Shown piece by piece: positions 45,061 to 55,423 of a stretch of 64,000 nt of DNA. Positions within the stretch are counted from its first letter, which is position 1, and each line of letters starts with the position of its first letter. The position numbers and the translations under genes are program-made. Source of the DNA: Chlorobiota bacterium (lineage in GTDB: Bacteria > Bacteroidota > Chlorobiia > Chlorobiales > Chlorobiaceae); NCBI GenBank assembly GCA_016866305.1, contig VGMX01000012.1:1-64000 (forward strand). The letters are read 5' to 3'. The notes under the pieces are model-generated. The model was not told the origin of the DNA. It searched no databases and saw only the letters and a list, made by a program, of their open reading frames with translations.

Positions 45061-46389
45061 ATGAAAAAGGGCAGAACATTCCATATTCAAACCTTCGGCT
45101 GCCAGATGAACCAGGCGGACAGCGCCATCATTGCCACGCTGCTGAAAAACGAAGGATTTTCCCCGGCAGCATCCGAAGAGGAGGCGGGCATTATCATGCT
45201 CAACACCTGTGCGGTAAGGGAAAACGCCGTCGAGCGTATTGCGAATTACCTCCAGCATCTCAAGGGCATGAAACGCAGGAATCCCGGGCTGCTGGTGGGC
45301 CTGGCTGGCTGCGTGCCGCAATACCGGCGCGAGGAGCTGTTTGCCGAGTATCCCGTGCTTGATTTTCTTGCCGGTCCCGACACCTACCGGGATCTTCCCG
45401 CGCTGATAGCCGAAGCGGCTTCAGGGTGCAGGAGGGTATCGCGTTTCGATTTCAACCCTTCTGAAACCTATGACGGCGTCGAACCTTCGAGGGAAGGTTC
45501 GATCAGCGCTTTCGTTCCGGTGATGCGAGGCTGCAACAACAGGTGTGCGTTCTGTGTGGTGCCTTTTACCAGAGGGCGCGAACGCAGCCACCCCTTCGGT
45601 TCCATCCTTCGCGAGGTGCGCTCCCTTGCCGGAAGCGGCTTCCGGGAGATCACCCTGCTCGGTCAGAATGTGAATTCGTACCACGACCCTGAAACCGGAA
45701 TGGATTTTTCAGGACTGCTCGATGCAGTCAGCCGCGAGGCTCCCGGAATGCGCATACGATTCACCACCTCCCATCCCAAAGACATATCGTCGTCGCTGGT
45801 GGAAGCCATGGCTTCACGGCCGAACATCTGCAGGCATATTCACCTGCCCGTACAGTCAGGTTCTTCGCGTATGCTCCAGAGGATGAACAGGGGCCACAGC
45901 ATCGAAGCGTACCGGGAAAAGATCGGGATGATCCGCGAGCTGATTCCCGGCATATCGCTCTCAACCGATCTCATTGCCGGATTTTGCGGCGAGAGCGGAG
46001 AGGACCATCAGCAGACGCTTGAACTGATGCACGCGGTACGGTTTGATTCTGCATTCATGTTCTACTACTCGCCCAGGCCCGGAACCCTTGCCGCCCGCAC
46101 CATGCAGGACGATGTGCCTGAAGAGGTCAAGAAGCGGCGTCTTCAGGAGATTATCGATCTCCAGAACACCATCTCCGCCGGACTTTTCAGAGAGGCGGTC
46201 GGCTCCGTCGTCGAGGTGCTTGCCGAATCCGTGAGCCGCCGCTCGGAGGAGCAGCTCATGGGCCGGACCGGTACGAACCGGGTCGTGGTGTTCGACCGCG
46301 GAAGGCATCGTCCCGGAGACCTTTTGCGGGTTATGATCACCGGCGCAACTTCGGCAACACTCAGCGGCAGGGCGGAGGAGGATTGCTGA
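45061..46389 (+). CDS. miaB: tRNA-2-methylthio-N6-dimethylallyladenosine synthase
   Basis: [36 protein letters not shown]-terminal TRAM-like region. Confidence 0.97.
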   Translation: MKKGRTFHIQTFGCQMNQADSAIIATLLKNEGFSPAASEEEAGIIMLNTCAVRENAVERIANYLQHLKGMKRRNPGLLVGLAGCVPQYRREELFAEYPVLDFLAGPDTYRDLPALIAEAASGCRRVSRFDFNPSETYDGVEPSREGSISAFVPVMRGCNNRCAFCVVPFTRGRERSHPFGSILREVRSLAGSGFREITLLGQNVNSYHDPETGMDFSGLLDAVSREAPGMRIRFTTSHPKDISSSLVEAMASRPNICRHIHLPVQSGSSRMLQRMNRGHSIEAYREKIGMIRELIPGISLSTDLIAGFCGESGEDHQQTLELMHAVRFDSAFMFYYSPRPGTLAARTMQDDVPEEVKKRRLQEIIDLQNTISAGLFREAVGSVVEVLAESVSRRSEEQLMGRTGTNRVVVFDRGRHRPGDLLRVMITGATSATLSGRAEEDC

Positions 46390-46496
46390 CTGCAGGCCGG
46401 TCGCGGAGTCATGCAAGGGAGTGTGCACTCATCAAATTAATTACTGAAGGTTCCGTTATCTCGGCTCAGGAGTTTTTTTATCTTTACGGCGATTCG

Positions 46497-46510
46497 TAAA
46501 TTTAAATTTA
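46497..46510. promoter_or_regulatory. 14-bp perfect palindrome upstream of bchK-like gene, overlapping a TCGTAAATT motif
   Basis: TAAATTTAAATTTA is self-reverse-complementary, 26 nt upstream of ATG 46537. Confidence 0.3.
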
Positions 46511-46536
46511 ACCGCATCATCTAACGAACGAACAGC

Positions 46537-47538
46537 ATGTCAGTTGCCGTACAGAGACTTGGATTTACCGATAAACTCAGAGCCCATCTTGAACTGCTCG
46601 ATCCGGTAACCTGGATCAGCGTTTTTCCCTGTCTTGCCGGAGGCGCCATGGCGTCCGGAGCCATGCAGCCGACACTTCACGACTATCTGCTGCTCGCATC
46701 GATCTTTCTTCTTTACGGTCCTCTCGGCACCGGCTTCAGCCAGTCGGTCAACGATTACTTCGATCTCGAACTCGACCGGGTCAACGAACCTACCCGTCCG
46801 ATACCATCAGGACGCCTCAGCGTGAAGGAAGCGCTCTGGAACAGCATTGTCGTCCTGCTGCTCGCCATCGGTCTCGGGGTCTTTCTCGGCCTGCACATCG
46901 GCGGTGTGCGCGGCACGGTCATCGTCGTCTCCATCCTCACGGCCCTTGTCATCGCATACATCTATTCCGCCCCCCCCCTGAAACTCAAGAAAAACATCAT
47001 CACCTCTGCACCGGCGGTGGGTTTTTCATACAGCTTCGTCACCTTTCTCTCGGCCAATGCACTGTTCAGCGATATCAGGCCCGAGGTGATGTGGCTGGCC
47101 GGGTTGAACTTCTTCATGGCCATTGCCCTCATCATCCTCAACGATTTCAAGTCTGTCGAGGGTGACAAGGAGGGGGGACTCAAATCGCTTGCAGTCATGA
47201 TCGGTTCGAAAAACACCTTCCTTGTCTCGTTCACCATCATCGATCTCGTCTTTGCCGTGCTTGCGTGGCTTGCCTGGAGCTGGGGATTCACGGTGGCGGT
47301 TATCCTGGTGCTGATCGGCCTTGTCCTGAACCTTGCCATCCAGATACAGCTTCTTCGTGATCCGAAGAGCAGCATCTCGTTCATGAAGAGCACCGTCGAA
47401 GACGGATTCGGCAATGCGATAGGAAAAAGCGAAGTGCAGGAACACAATGCGTTTCTCCGCTACCAGGTAGCCAACAATATTCTTTTTCTTCTGAACAACC
47501 TGATCGTTGCCGGCATGATCGGCACGAAATACATGTAG
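46537..47538 (+). CDS. bchK: Bacteriochlorophyll/chlorophyll synthase, UbiA family, probably BchK (BChl c/d/e synthase)
   Basis: GTGFSQSVNDYFDLELDRVNEPTRPIPSGRLS prenyltransferase motif; YIYSAPPLKLKKN; paralogue assignment from remembered neighbourhood in Chlorobaculum tepidum. Confidence 0.75.
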   Translation: MSVAVQRLGFTDKLRAHLELLDPVTWISVFPCLAGGAMASGAMQPTLHDYLLLASIFLLYGPLGTGFSQSVNDYFDLELDRVNEPTRPIPSGRLSVKEALWNSIVVLLLAIGLGVFLGLHIGGVRGTVIVVSILTALVIAYIYSAPPLKLKKNIITSAPAVGFSYSFVTFLSANALFSDIRPEVMWLAGLNFFMAIALIILNDFKSVEGDKEGGLKSLAVMIGSKNTFLVSFTIIDLVFAVLAWLAWSWGFTVAVILVLIGLVLNLAIQIQLLRDPKSSISFMKSTVEDGFGNAIGKSEVQEHNAFLRYQVANNILFLLNNLIVAGMIGTKYM

Positions 47539-47705
47539 GTTCGAGCTTGCCGGAAAAGCGTTATCTGTCGCGGTTCCGGTGTTTTTTCTGTTGTTTTTTC
47601 AGCGCAAGGCGGTGCTGCCGGCCTGCCGCTCCGGGTTCTCCGGACCGGCAATGCAGGAGCTTCACAGTGAGATCTCTTCCACTAACCTTTAATCACTGAT
47701 GTGCC

Positions 47706-48419
47706 ATGGTCATGCTTCAGGCTACCTTTTTTTCGCTCCCCCCTGTCTGGCATAATGCACTGGTTACCCTGCTCACCTTCGTCTATGTATTCAGCGTTCC
47801 GCCGCTCATGGACTACCTGGTGACCAACCACGGGCTGCCCCGTGACATCAGCAGGAAAATAACCCATATCTGCGCAGGCTCGGTCATCGTGTTTCTGCCG
47901 CTGTTCGTCGACGGCGACTGGTCGCATTACCTGAACATCACGGTGTTTGCCGTCTGGACCATCCTGCTCATCCAGAAGGGGCTTTTTGCCGCCGATGACG
48001 ACCAGGCAGTGAAAACCATGACCCGTACCGGAGACAAGAGGGAGTTGCTTAAAGGCACGCTGTACTTCGTGCTGGTCGCCATGCTGTGCGGAACGCTCTA
48101 CTACAAGACATTCGAAGGTGTGCTCGCCATGGCCGTGCTTGGCTGGGGTGATGGCCTCGCGCCCATTGTCGGCACCCGCTACGGTAAAATGAAATACCGG
48201 ATTCTCAGCGACAAAAGCGTCGAGGGAAGTCTCGCCTTTCTTCTTGGAAGCGTGGCTGCCGGCCTGTTCTTCGTCCATCTTGTCGTTCCCGAGGCTTTCG
48301 ATGCCGGCAAGATCATCCTTATCGCGCTGATTGCCACCGTGGCAGAAGGTGTGAGTCCCAAGGAGGTCGATAACCTCACCATTCCCGCGGCGGTCATTCT
48401 TGCTGCACAGCTCCTGTAG
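47706..48419 (+). CDS. Phytol/farnesol/dolichol kinase-like membrane protein (diacylglycerol/polyprenol kinase family)
   Basis: ISRKITHICAGSVIVFLPLFV; GWGDGLAPIVGTRYGKMKYRILSDKSVEGSLAFLLGS; multi-TM. Confidence 0.75.
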   Translation: MVMLQATFFSLPPVWHNALVTLLTFVYVFSVPPLMDYLVTNHGLPRDISRKITHICAGSVIVFLPLFVDGDWSHYLNITVFAVWTILLIQKGLFAADDDQAVKTMTRTGDKRELLKGTLYFVLVAMLCGTLYYKTFEGVLAMAVLGWGDGLAPIVGTRYGKMKYRILSDKSVEGSLAFLLGSVAAGLFFVHLVVPEAFDAGKIILIALIATVAEGVSPKEVDNLTIPAAVILAAQLL

Positions 48420-48422
48420 TTC

Positions 48423-49169
48423 ATGACGGAAAGGCAGACAGGGAGCATTTACTTTATCAGCGATATTCATTTCGGCCTTCAGGGTGAAGCGGAGGAGCGG
48501 CTGAAACTTGAAAAACTCGAACAGCTTTTCGGGCTGATCAAGAGGGATGGGCGATCGCTCTACATGCTTGGCGACATGCTCGATTACTGGATGGAGTTCC
48601 GTCACGTCATTCCCAAAGGGTTCTCCAGGGTTCTCTGTCTCCTGCACGACCTCGTCCATAGCGGCGTCGAGGTTGTCTATGTGGCCGGTAACCACGATTT
48701 CCATCTCGGTACGTTTTTCAAGCATGAACTCGGGCTCGATGCGCGCTACGGTCTGAACAGCTTCGAATACGCGGGACGGAAATTTCTGTACGCCCACGGT
48801 GACGGCCTCGGCCGGGGCGATACCGGCTACAAGCTCTTCTCACGTTTCGTGCGCAACCGCTTCAGTCTCGGTCTCTTCACGGCGTTCCATTCCGATCTGG
48901 CGGTGGCATTGATGAAGAAACTGTCGTACCTGAGCCGCCACCACAAGCCGGTCGATATTCCCAGGGAGTCGAACCGTCTGTTAAATTTTGCCGAATCCAT
49001 AGCCGCGGAACGAGAATTTGATTATTTTGTGTGCGGACACAATCATGTGCAGGGCGTGTATCCGCTCAGCAACGGTCTTTGCCGGTACATCAATCTCGGC
49101 ACATGGATAGACGGCCGGTATCCCTACGGGGTTTTTGTGCATGATGAGTTTCATCTGAAGGAACTCTAA
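48423..49169 (+). CDS. lpxH: UDP-2,3-diacylglucosamine diphosphatase-like metallophosphoesterase
   Basis: YFISDIHFG; MLGDMLDYW; AGNHDFHLG; CGHNHVQG. Confidence 0.85.
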   Translation: MTERQTGSIYFISDIHFGLQGEAEERLKLEKLEQLFGLIKRDGRSLYMLGDMLDYWMEFRHVIPKGFSRVLCLLHDLVHSGVEVVYVAGNHDFHLGTFFKHELGLDARYGLNSFEYAGRKFLYAHGDGLGRGDTGYKLFSRFVRNRFSLGLFTAFHSDLAVALMKKLSYLSRHHKPVDIPRESNRLLNFAESIAAEREFDYFVCGHNHVQGVYPLSNGLCRYINLGTWIDGRYPYGVFVHDEFHLKEL

Positions 49170-49196
49170 CGTTAATTACAACCGATTACTTCCGAT

Positions 49197-50075
49197 ATGA
49201 GCAATCCCGTACTGAAGCTTGGTTTGCCGAAAGGCAGCCTGCAGGATTCAACCCTCGATCTTTTCGCCCACGCCGGCTTTCATTTTTCCGTTCAGAGCCG
49301 CTCCTATTTTCCCTCCATAGACGACGATGAGCTTGAAGCCATCCTGATTCGAGCACAGGAGATGGCGCACTACGTTGAGCTCGGAGCTTTCGATGTGGGT
49401 CTGACCGGAAAGGACTGGATCATCGAAACCGATGCCGAGGTGGTTGAAGTTGCCGATCTGGTCTATTCAAAGGCATCCATGCGGCCCGTCCGCTGGGTAC
49501 TCGCTGTTCCGGAGAGCTCGTCGATCCAGTCAGTCAAGGATCTTGAAGGCAAGCATATCGCAACGGAAGTGGTGAACATCACCAGGAAATACCTTGCCAG
49601 ACAAGGGGTGAACGCCTCGGTCGAGTTCAGTTGGGGCGCCACCGAAGTGAAACCTCCCGATCTGGCCGACGCCATTGTCGAGGTCACAGAAACCGGTTCG
49701 TCTCTCAGGGCCAACAAGCTTCGCATTGTCGATACCATTCTTGAATCAAACACCAAGCTTATCGCAAACAAGGAGTCGTGGAACGATCCCTGGAAGCGGG
49801 AGAAAATCGAGAACATGGCCATGCTGCTTCAGGGCGCCATCAACGCGCAGGGCAAGGTCGGCCTGAAGATGAACGCCCCGAAAGGGTCGCTCGACACCAT
49901 TCTCGCCATCATTCCTGCGCTCCGTCAGCCCACGGTTTCCCATCTGACTGATGAAGGGTGGGTGGCGCTTGAAGTGATCGTCACCGAAAAGATCGTACGC
50001 AAGCTCATTCCCGAGCTGAAACGGGCGGGAGCCGAGGGTATTTTCGAGTATGACATCAACAAGCTGATCGACTGA
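49197..50075 (+). CDS. hisG: ATP phosphoribosyltransferase
   Basis: [24 protein letters not shown]-terminal regulatory domain; about 292 aa long form. Confidence 0.95.
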   Translation: MSNPVLKLGLPKGSLQDSTLDLFAHAGFHFSVQSRSYFPSIDDDELEAILIRAQEMAHYVELGAFDVGLTGKDWIIETDAEVVEVADLVYSKASMRPVRWVLAVPESSSIQSVKDLEGKHIATEVVNITRKYLARQGVNASVEFSWGATEVKPPDLADAIVEVTETGSSLRANKLRIVDTILESNTKLIANKESWNDPWKREKIENMAMLLQGAINAQGKVGLKMNAPKGSLDTILAIIPALRQPTVSHLTDEGWVALEVIVTEKIVRKLIPELKRAGAEGIFEYDINKLID

Positions 50076-50100
50076 GCACGGTTCCGGCTGTTACGAAAAC

Positions 50101-50130
50101 AAGGCTGCCCCCCTGGGCAGCCTTTTGTTT
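50101..50130 (+). terminator. Rho-independent terminator after hisG
   Basis: AAGGCTGCCC-CCCT-GGGCAGCCTT TTGTTT. Confidence 0.85.
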
Positions 50131-50140
50131 ATGATTCACC

Positions 50141-51301
50141 ATGCTGCTTTTTACCTATCAGATTCTCGTACTCATCTCTCTGGGGGTTTTTGCGGGGATC
50201 CTCCTTTTCAATCTTGCCGAGCTTTCCCGGCTGCCCGAAACATCGGAACATGCCGGTGACCGGCCCTTTGTTTCCGTACTTGTTCCGGCAAGAAACGAGG
50301 AGCGCGCAATCGAAGCGTGCGTGAGGTCGCTCCTGCGACAGGATTATCCCCGTTACGAGGTGATCGTGCTCGACGACGCTTCCGACGACGGAACCTGGGA
50401 GCTTCTCCGGCGTCTGCAGCAGGCTTCGGACGAACGGCTGCGCATCGTGCGGGGATTGCCGCTGCCGGAAGGGTGGCATGGCAAGGCATGGGCCTGCCGT
50501 CAGCTCGCGGATGCCGCTTCGGGGGAGTTGCTGCTCTTTACCGATGCCGATACCCGGCACGAGCCCGCGACGCTCGGCCGCTCGGTTGCGGCACTGCAGG
50601 CGTCCGGTTCGGATCTGCTTACCCTGACCCCTTACCAGGAGACGGAAGGATTCTGGGAAAAGCTTGTCATTCCGCTGGTGTACTTCATTCTCATGTGCTA
50701 CCTGCCGCTCCGTCTGGTGCGGACTTCGCCGAAAACCGCATTCTGCTCCGCTATCGGCCAGTTCATGCTGTTCCGGCGGGATATCTACTTCCGCACCGGG
50801 GGGCACAGTTCGGTGAAGGCTGACATTGTCGAGGATGTCTGGCTCTGCAGGAGCGTCAAGAAAGCCGGCGGGCATGTGAGGGTTTTCAACGGCACAGATG
50901 CCCTGAGCTGCCGGATGTACCGGACTCCCGCAGAGATCGTCCGGGGGTTCTCGAAAAACCTGTTCGCCGGTCTCGGCTATCATTCAGGTGCTCTGTTCAC
51001 GCTTGTCGCCCTGACGCTCGCCTTCCATGTTCTTCCTTACGGCTTTCTTGTCACGGCACTCTGCAAAGGCGATTTCGGCATCGCACTCTTCCAGCTTCCT
51101 TTTCTTCAGGTTACGCTTGCCCTTGGTTGCCGTGCCCTTATCGCCCGCACGTTTCGTCAACCAGCCGGCTTCTGGCTGCTCCATGCGTTTTCCCAGCTCG
51201 CACTGGTCGCCATCGCCCTGAATTCCTTCGCGATCGTGCGGTTCGGCAAGGGCCCGCAATGGAAAGGCAGGAATTACAGATTTGCAGGCAGCAGGCAGTA
51301 A
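50141..51301 (+). CDS. cruC: Family 2 glycosyltransferase, probably chlorobactene glucosyltransferase CruC
   Basis: VSVLVPARNEERAIEACVRSLLRQDYPRYEVIVLDDASDDGT; TDADTRHEP; assignment relies on similarity to C. tepidum CruC and its synteny near bchK as I recall it. Confidence 0.7.
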   Translation: MLLFTYQILVLISLGVFAGILLFNLAELSRLPETSEHAGDRPFVSVLVPARNEERAIEACVRSLLRQDYPRYEVIVLDDASDDGTWELLRRLQQASDERLRIVRGLPLPEGWHGKAWACRQLADAASGELLLFTDADTRHEPATLGRSVAALQASGSDLLTLTPYQETEGFWEKLVIPLVYFILMCYLPLRLVRTSPKTAFCSAIGQFMLFRRDIYFRTGGHSSVKADIVEDVWLCRSVKKAGGHVRVFNGTDALSCRMYRTPAEIVRGFSKNLFAGLGYHSGALFTLVALTLAFHVLPYGFLVTALCKGDFGIALFQLPFLQVTLALGCRALIARTFRQPAGFWLLHAFSQLALVAIALNSFAIVRFGKGPQWKGRNYRFAGSRQ

Positions 51302-51330
51302 GCTGCGGGCGGCATGCAGGCAACCGGCTC

Positions 51331-51350
51331 AGACCTTGCAGGTCTTTTTT
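51331..51350 (+). terminator. Short candidate rho-independent terminator after cruC
   Basis: AGACCT-TGC-AGGTCT TTTTT, 6-bp stem. Confidence 0.5.
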
Positions 51351-51441
51351 CTCCCTTTGCCTGAACTTCGGGGAAGGTCATAATTTTTTCTTAAATTAAA
51401 AATCAAGTCATATTCCATAGCTTAAAACAGAATCGATCATC

Positions 51442-52392
51442 ATGGGTTTTCTATCAAAGATATTCGGTAAGAAGGAAGTTGAACTGAAACGTCCCCGGGT
51501 CAGGGAAGACGAGGCATTGATCAGGACGCTTGCAGGTCACGAGGATCGGGTGCTTGGCGTCAGGTTCAGCCCTGACGGTAAAAAACTGGTGAGCGGCAGC
51601 TTCGATGAAAAAGTCATGCTGTGGGACGTGGAAAGCGGACGTGCGCTGCATACCCTGTCCGGTCATACGACCTGGGTGAAGTGCGTCGATTACAGCCCGA
51701 ATGGCGACAAGGTTGCAAGCGGCAGCATCGACAGTACGGTAAGAATCTGGGACGCTGAAACCGGCAAATGCCTGCATGTCTGCAAGGGGCACGACACCGA
51801 AGTTCGCATGATCGCGTTCAGTCCTGACGGCAGGACGCTTGCAAGCTGTTCGCGTGACACCACCCTGAAGTTCTGGGATGTCGAGTCGGGCAACGAACAG
51901 AAAACCCTGACCGGCCATAAATCATACATCGAGTGTGTGGCCTACAGTCACGACGGCAAGAAAATCGTCAGCTGCGGCGAAGAGCCGGTCGTGAAGATCT
52001 GGGATGTCGAATCAGGAAAAAACATTGCGAACTACAAGACCGGCGATACGCTCTCCCATTTCGTGGCATTCAGCCCCGACGACACGCTTATCGCACTTTG
52101 CGGCCGTGATGCGAAGGTAAAGATTCTCGATGCCGGAACCGGGGAGATACGCAACGTGCTCGAGGGGCATGAGGATGGCGTGCGCAGCCTCTGCTTCAAT
52201 CCCGAAGGCACCCTGGTGGCAAGTGCGGCCAATGATGAATCCGTCAGGCTCTGGGACGTGAAAAGCGGCACTCTCCTGCACACCTACCGTGGTCACACCC
52301 ATGAGGTGCAGTCGGTTGACATCTCCCCCGACGGACGAATGATCGCCAGCGGCAGCGACGACTTCAAGATCAAGCTCTGGGGCATCAAGTAA
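51442..52392 (+). CDS. WD40-repeat (beta-propeller) protein
   Basis: About seven repeats of GHxxxVxxVxFSPDGKxxxSGSxDxxVxLWDVESG. Confidence 0.97.
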   Translation: MGFLSKIFGKKEVELKRPRVREDEALIRTLAGHEDRVLGVRFSPDGKKLVSGSFDEKVMLWDVESGRALHTLSGHTTWVKCVDYSPNGDKVASGSIDSTVRIWDAETGKCLHVCKGHDTEVRMIAFSPDGRTLASCSRDTTLKFWDVESGNEQKTLTGHKSYIECVAYSHDGKKIVSCGEEPVVKIWDVESGKNIANYKTGDTLSHFVAFSPDDTLIALCGRDAKVKILDAGTGEIRNVLEGHEDGVRSLCFNPEGTLVASAANDESVRLWDVKSGTLLHTYRGHTHEVQSVDISPDGRMIASGSDDFKIKLWGIK

Positions 52393-52460
52393 GGGCACCG
52401 GCTCATCATTTCAGCCAGTTGACGATGCCGGGGAAGGATGTCCTCTCCGGAGATTTCTTC

Positions 52461-52901
52461 TCAGAGGAACTTTCCGGCAATGTCACCCAGTCCCTTCATG
52501 CCGCCGATGTTGCCGAAAAGGTCGTCGAGCAGCGACCCTTCAGGGCTGGCCTTGTCAACCATTTCAGGCAGAGCATCGGCGACGGCGGTTTTCGCGCTCT
52601 CTTCGGAAATGCCGAGCTGCGAAGCGAAATCCTTCAACCGGTCCAGTCCCACAATACCAGCAACCGCGTCGGGAGAAACCGGTTTGTTCTCTCCTTTTCC
52701 AAGCCAGGATGCAGCGATTTCGCCGAGGCCGCTGCCCTGCATTTTCGAGATCAGGTTACCGAAATCCGGCATTTTTCCGCTGCCCCCCAGAAGGTTTCCG
52801 AGAGCTGAACTGATCTTGTCAAGCGGTATGCTGGTCGTGTTTTTGTCGTTGTTGCCCTGGATGACCGATGCCCCGAGCTGAATCAGTGATGCTATATCCA
52901 T
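52461..52901 (-). CDS. DUF937/YidB-like protein
   Basis: MDIASLIQLGASVIQGNNDKN..LGNLLGGSGKMPDFGNLISKMQGSGLGEIAASWLGKGENKPVSPDAV. Confidence 0.6.
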   Translation of the reverse strand: MDIASLIQLGASVIQGNNDKNTTSIPLDKISSALGNLLGGSGKMPDFGNLISKMQGSGLGEIAASWLGKGENKPVSPDAVAGIVGLDRLKDFASQLGISEESAKTAVADALPEMVDKASPEGSLLDDLFGNIGGMKGLGDIAGKFL

Positions 52902-53041
52902 ATGATGGTTGCCTTTAAGGTTATGCACGCGTGCAATCTTCAGTCTGCCGGAAGTCCGGCGCGAAAGCCGTGCGGAGTATACCCACAAGTTTGCATATCT
53001 TTACCTGATAAGCAAGAGCATTTTTATCAGGGAGTCCGCTT

Positions 53042-54274
53042 ATGGCAGCCTGTTTCATCGATGCGCACTGTCATCTGTTCAATTTCGAGGATGTGCCGTT
53101 CTACGCAACCTTGCGGCGCAAGGTCAAGCCTATCGATACGCTGGGCATGCTTGCGGCTTCGCTCGGCATCGTGAACGTGGACCGGTTCAAAACATTCATC
53201 ATGTTTTTCGAGCAGCCGGTCCAGGCGAACCTCGGGGAGTTGCTTGTCGATATCCGCAAGGCCGTTCCCGAAAGGGAGTTGCTTCTGACGCCGCTCGTAA
53301 TGGATTTTTTCACTGTCAATCCCCAAACCAAGCCGGTCGACCTGCAGGTATCGCACCTGCGGGAAGGTATCACCCGGTGCAGGGATCTCTGTTCCGGCGA
53401 TCGGGTGCTTCCTTTTCTGGGGTACGATCTGAGGCGCCTGAAGGACGGGACGGTTGCCGATTTCATCAGGTACTGGGAGAACTCCGGCGGGGTTACATCC
53501 GCTGAACGGCGGCGCGGGCCGGAAATGCTGCAGAACGGAGATGCCATCGGCATCAAGCTCTATCCGCCCATAGGGTTCAACCCCGATCCTTCGAAAGAGC
53601 GCGATCCCGAAGTGCGCATGCGCTATCTTGAATTCTACCGGTGGTGCATCGCTCACCAGGTTCCCCTGACCGTCCATTGCCAGTACTCCTCATACTCCAT
53701 GCACAACGGCGACAGAATCCGGTACTACACTCACCCCGTCAACTGGCAGAAGCTTCTTCGTCGTCCCGGTTTCGGATCGCTCAGGCTCAACCTCGCCCAT
53801 GCCGGCGGGTGGGAGGATCTCGTTGCATGGCAGGGAACCGGCAAGAACCTTGCCGCTGAAAACGCAACCGGTCGGCCGGGGTATGCGTCCGGAACCTGGG
53901 TTCCCGTTGTGATCTCTCTGCTGAAAACGTATCCCAACGCCTACGCCGACCTGTCGGCATTCAACTTCGCCTCCCGTTCGGCATGCAGCGCCCTGAGGAA
54001 ACTGCTTGAATATGACGAGCGCGGCCGGTACGGAAACGGCTTTCCTCTCAGGAAGAAACTGCTCTGGGGATCGGATGTCCCGATGGTCATTGCGGCAGGA
54101 TCATACAAGGAGAGGGGTAAGCCCTCTTACCGCAATCTCTATGAACGGTTTGCCGGAACGGTTCTCGGCAGCCCGATTGAAAACCCCGAGGAGGCGCTTG
54201 CCGATATGACGGAAAACAACCCCCTGAAGTTTCTCTTCCCCCCGGAGGAGGAACCGGGATCCCTGTCGTCATGA
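53042..54274 (+). CDS. Amidohydrolase-fold metal-dependent hydrolase
   Basis: FIDAHCHLFNF N-terminal HxH; GIKLYPPIGFNP; LTVHCQYSS; LNLAHAGG; LLWGSDVPMV. Confidence 0.8.
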   Translation: MAACFIDAHCHLFNFEDVPFYATLRRKVKPIDTLGMLAASLGIVNVDRFKTFIMFFEQPVQANLGELLVDIRKAVPERELLLTPLVMDFFTVNPQTKPVDLQVSHLREGITRCRDLCSGDRVLPFLGYDLRRLKDGTVADFIRYWENSGGVTSAERRRGPEMLQNGDAIGIKLYPPIGFNPDPSKERDPEVRMRYLEFYRWCIAHQVPLTVHCQYSSYSMHNGDRIRYYTHPVNWQKLLRRPGFGSLRLNLAHAGGWEDLVAWQGTGKNLAAENATGRPGYASGTWVPVVISLLKTYPNAYADLSAFNFASRSACSALRKLLEYDERGRYGNGFPLRKKLLWGSDVPMVIAAGSYKERGKPSYRNLYERFAGTVLGSPIENPEEALADMTENNPLKFLFPPEEEPGSLSS

Positions 54275-54287
54275 AAAACCTTCTGCC

Positions 54288-54878
54288 ATGAGTGTCATAC
54301 TGCTTGATATCGGCAACGTGATCGTCAATGTCGATTTTCTCCGGTTCTGCAGAGCGGTTTCCCGATCCGGGGAGGAGGGCGCACGGCAGCTGTTTTGCCG
54401 GTACTGCGCGAGCGAAACGAAAAACCGCTTCGATAAAGGCCTCATCGCGCCGTCCGACTATCTCGACATGATCGCCGGTGATTCCGAAAGCGTTGCCATG
54501 CCGGCAGGACAGCTCAGGGTTGCATGGCAGGATATTTTCACTCCCGTGCCGCAAAGCGCCGAAGCGATTCTGCGGATGCGCGACAAGCACACCATCTGGA
54601 TCATGAGCGACACCGATCCGCTGCATTTCACCTTTCTGCTCAACCATTGTCAGGCTCTGAAGGAGGCCGAACGGTACTGGCTCTCCTTTGAACACGGGTA
54701 TCTCAAGCGGGAACCGGAATCCTTCCGGGCGGTGCTGGCGTGCTCCGGCATGGATGCCGGGGAATGTATCCTGATCGACGACCGCCCGGACAACTGCCGG
54801 TGCGCGGAGTCGGCCGGCATCCGTTCACTGCTTTTCCGGGACTGGTCACGGACACTCGCATGGCTTGATCTCCGGTAA
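54288..54878 (+). CDS. HAD superfamily hydrolase (YihX-like)
   Basis: ILLDIGNVIVNVDFLRF; IWIMSDTDPLHF; CILIDDRPDNCRCAESAGI. Confidence 0.85.
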   Translation: MSVILLDIGNVIVNVDFLRFCRAVSRSGEEGARQLFCRYCASETKNRFDKGLIAPSDYLDMIAGDSESVAMPAGQLRVAWQDIFTPVPQSAEAILRMRDKHTIWIMSDTDPLHFTFLLNHCQALKEAERYWLSFEHGYLKREPESFRAVLACSGMDAGECILIDDRPDNCRCAESAGIRSLLFRDWSRTLAWLDLR

Positions 54879-54897
54879 CCCGCAACCGACAACACCC

Positions 54898-55314
54898 ATG
54901 CTTCAGGTAACCCGGTCCATAGAGATTCCCGATACCGAGATCGAACTGCACACCATGCGTTCGCAGGGGGCTGGAGGGCAGAATGTGAACAAGGTTGAAA
55001 CCGCCGTGCACCTGCGCTTCACCATCGGCGCATCATCGCTTCCCGAACCGGTCAGGGAGCGGTTGCTCCGGATGAACGACCGGCGTATTACCGCTGAAGG
55101 CGTGATAATCATCAAGGCGCAGCGCTACCGGAGCCAGGAAAAAAACAGGGAGGATGCGCTGCAGCGCCTGAAGGAACTGCTGTTGCGAGCTGTGCATGAG
55201 CCGGCCAGACGGAAGCCGACCAAACCGACCGGAAGCTCAAGGGAAAAAAGGCTGCAAAGCAAGACGAGGCGTTCGGAGGTCAAGGCAATGCGGCGGAGAG
55301 GAATCGATGAATAG
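54898..55314 (+). CDS. arfB: Peptidyl-tRNA hydrolase ArfB (alternative ribosome rescue)
   Basis: GGQ motif RSQGAGGQNVNKVETAVHLRF; basic C-terminal tail. Confidence 0.93.
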   Translation: MLQVTRSIEIPDTEIELHTMRSQGAGGQNVNKVETAVHLRFTIGASSLPEPVRERLLRMNDRRITAEGVIIIKAQRYRSQEKNREDALQRLKELLLRAVHEPARRKPTKPTGSSREKRLQSKTRRSEVKAMRRRGIDE

Positions 55315-55423
55315 CCGTTTCTGCGATACACCGGACGGTCACCCGCAATGACCGCGGTGTCGCTCCTCGGGAGCCTGATGATTTCGGGAAGGGGACGGCA
55401 TGCGTCCCCTTGCGACGGTATCC

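Noticed and set aside
47682-48797. 371-aa minus-strand ORF
   Set aside because: Spans two real plus-strand genes antisense; His/Asp/Glu-rich shadow translation
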